Source: Mariprofundus sp. (lineage in GTDB: Bacteria; Pseudomonadota; Zetaproteobacteria; Mariprofundales; Mariprofundaceae). Taken from it: DNA of 17,105 bases. The notes beneath the pieces are model-generated. The model searched no databases. It was not told the DNA's origin and worked only from the letters and a program-made list of their open reading frames with translations. Shown piece by piece: positions 15,963 to 17,105 of the stretch. The first letter of the stretch is position 1. Each line of letters begins with the position of its first letter. Both the position numbers and the translations under genes were made by a program. The stretch is from positions 1 to 17,105 of the forward strand of contig JAJFLF010000006.1 in NCBI GenBank assembly GCA_021772845.1. The letters run 5' to 3'.

Positions 15963-17105
15963 GAATCTGCCGTCTCGACCGGTATCATGAAGGTAAACGT
16001 GCTGCCTTTATCCAGCTCACTTGATTCAAGAAACAGTTCACCACAGTGCATATTGATAATTCTCCTGCACAAGGCCAAACCAAGTCCGGTACCTTCGTAT
16101 TTTCGGTTAAGTTGACCATCGAGTTGCTGGAATGGCTGGAACAGCCGGTTAAAATCATCCGGTCTTATGCCTATGCCACTGTCCACAATGCTTACCTTAA
16201 TGAACGCATCTGCAGTTGCATCGGGAATATGCATCGTGACATCTGTCTTATTGATGCGTGTTGCCACAACAGTCACGCTACCACCGGCAGGCGTAAACTT
16301 GATCGCATTGACCAACAGATTATCCAATACCTGTTGAATTTTTTGGATATCTCCTCCACACCAGCCGACATCATCTTCACATTCACATTGGTAGGCCAGC
16401 CCCTGTTTCTCAAATGCATGCGCATGATGTTCCAGAGCGTGATCCAATAAATCCCTGACCTGAAATAACTCCTTATTCATATCCATTTTACCCGCTTCAA
16501 TCTTGGACAGGTCCAGCAAATCATTGATGAGGTTCAACAGACGGCGGCCACTTTCCATGACAAAAGCAAGATGAGATTGTTGATCTTCCTGTAAGGGGTG
16601 GACGGTATCCATACTCAGCAGTTCACTAAAGCCCAGAATGGAATTTAACGGCGTTCTCAATTCATGCGACATATTGGCCAGGAAGGTGGACTTCGCCCGA
16701 TTGGCTGCATCCGCCTGATCACGGGCTACTTCCAGCTCCTCTGTGCGTTCCCTCACCCGCAGTTCAAGGCTATCCAGTAAACGTGCATTCTCTACTGCTG
16801 TTGCCGCTTGATTGGCAAACGCTTCAAGTAATTTCATCCGCCTATCGGTAAAGAACCCTGCTTCATGGCTGTACAGGTTTAGAACACCAATCACCTTTTT
16901 CCTTCTACATATCAGAGGCACAGCAAGATTTGACCGCAGCTCATATTTCCGGGCCTCCTCTTGCCAGGGCTGAAAGTTTGAGGAATGTTCAATATCATCT
17001 TCTTTCTGGGCCAGGCCGGTTTTAATCGCCATACCTGATGTCCCGCAGCCTTCAGGGCTATCATCCCACCGTATTTCCAATCCGGATAAATACTCACCAC
17101 ATGTG
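15959..17105 (-). CDS. GAF-domain sensor histidine kinase (5' end outside window)
   Basis: The frame is open to the window edge, so the N-terminus is missing and TTG 17080 is only an internal codon. The visible 381 residues hold most of a GAF domain (about 1-105, including CGTSGMAI and VPLICRRKKVIGVLNLYS), a coiled coil (about 106-138, ending in the phrase ANRAKSTFLANMSHE), and a phospho-accepting His147 in FLANMSHELRTPLN. The ATPase domain follows with N box (LDNLLVNAIKFTP), G1 (VDSGIGI) and G2 (GTGLGLAL). The GAF domain probably binds a small ligand or senses redox state, but no specific ligand can be read from it. There is no C-terminal receiver, so phosphate must go to a separate protein. 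The receiver-kinase encoded next in the same direction is the obvious candidate. Confidence 0.9.
   Translation of the reverse strand, partial: TCGEYLSGLEIRWDDSPEGCGTSGMAIKTGLAQKEDDIEHSSNFQPWQEEARKYELRSNLAVPLICRRKKVIGVLNLYSHEAGFFTDRRMKLLEAFANQAATAVENARLLDSLELRVRERTEELEVARDQADAANRAKSTFLANMSHELRTPLNSILGFSELLSMDTVHPLQEDQQSHLAFVMESGRRLLNLINDLLDLSKIEAGKMDMNKELFQVRDLLDHALEHHAHAFEKQGLAYQCECEDDVGWCGGDIQKIQQVLDNLLVNAIKFTPAGGSVTVVATRINKTDVTMHIPDATADAFIKVSIVDSGIGIRPDDFNRLFQPFQQLDGQLNRKYEGTGLGLALCRRIINMHCGELFLESSELDKGSTFTFMIPVETADS

Overview
The window is a dense, almost gap-free signalling locus from a Gram-negative bacterium, most likely a proteobacterium. The evidence for this is a membrane-anchored methyl-accepting protein, the exact Wsp gene order known from Pseudomonas and relatives, Shine-Dalgarno-led and overlapping genes, and roughly even base composition. 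The genus cannot be fixed from this sequence. No RNA genes, mobile elements or CRISPR arrays were seen, and no gene-free stretch exceeds 300 bases.

Region 1 (2-2755, + strand) is the downstream end of one chemosensory cluster. It holds the C-terminal part of a hybrid CheA (ATPase, CheW-like domain, receiver), a two-domain CheB whose reading frame is broken at a run of six G, and a 138-residue protein that looks like an HPt domain with Asp in place of the phospho-accepting His. Region 2 (2759-5107) is a membrane-anchored GAF-PAS-GGDEF-EAL protein with both c-di-GMP active sites apparently intact.

Region 3 (5110-14570) is a complete Wsp-type operon in canonical order: wspA (MCP), wspB (CheW), wspC (CheR-TPR), wspD (CheW with a Cys-rich N-terminus), wspE (CheA-receiver), wspF (CheB) and wspR (receiver-GGDEF). 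A second, divergent wspR follows directly. Most genes overlap by 4-11 bases. In known Wsp systems a surface or envelope signal sensed by WspA activates WspE. WspE phosphorylates the diguanylate cyclase WspR, and WspC and WspF set adaptation by methylation and demethylation of WspA. Here the phosphoryl flow could go to two cyclases with different stalk lengths, next to a GGDEF-EAL enzyme that might remove the product. WspF has a receiver that has lost its acidic pocket and its conserved Lys.

Region 4 (14651-17105, - strand) converges on the operon across two tandem hairpins. It carries a GAF-type hybrid-free sensor kinase (5' end outside the window), a possible 34-codon linking ORF, and a receiver-histidine kinase. 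The whole window therefore reads as a c-di-GMP and phosphorelay control island, probably governing surface attachment or exopolysaccharide. That biological output is inferred from the Wsp family and not seen here.
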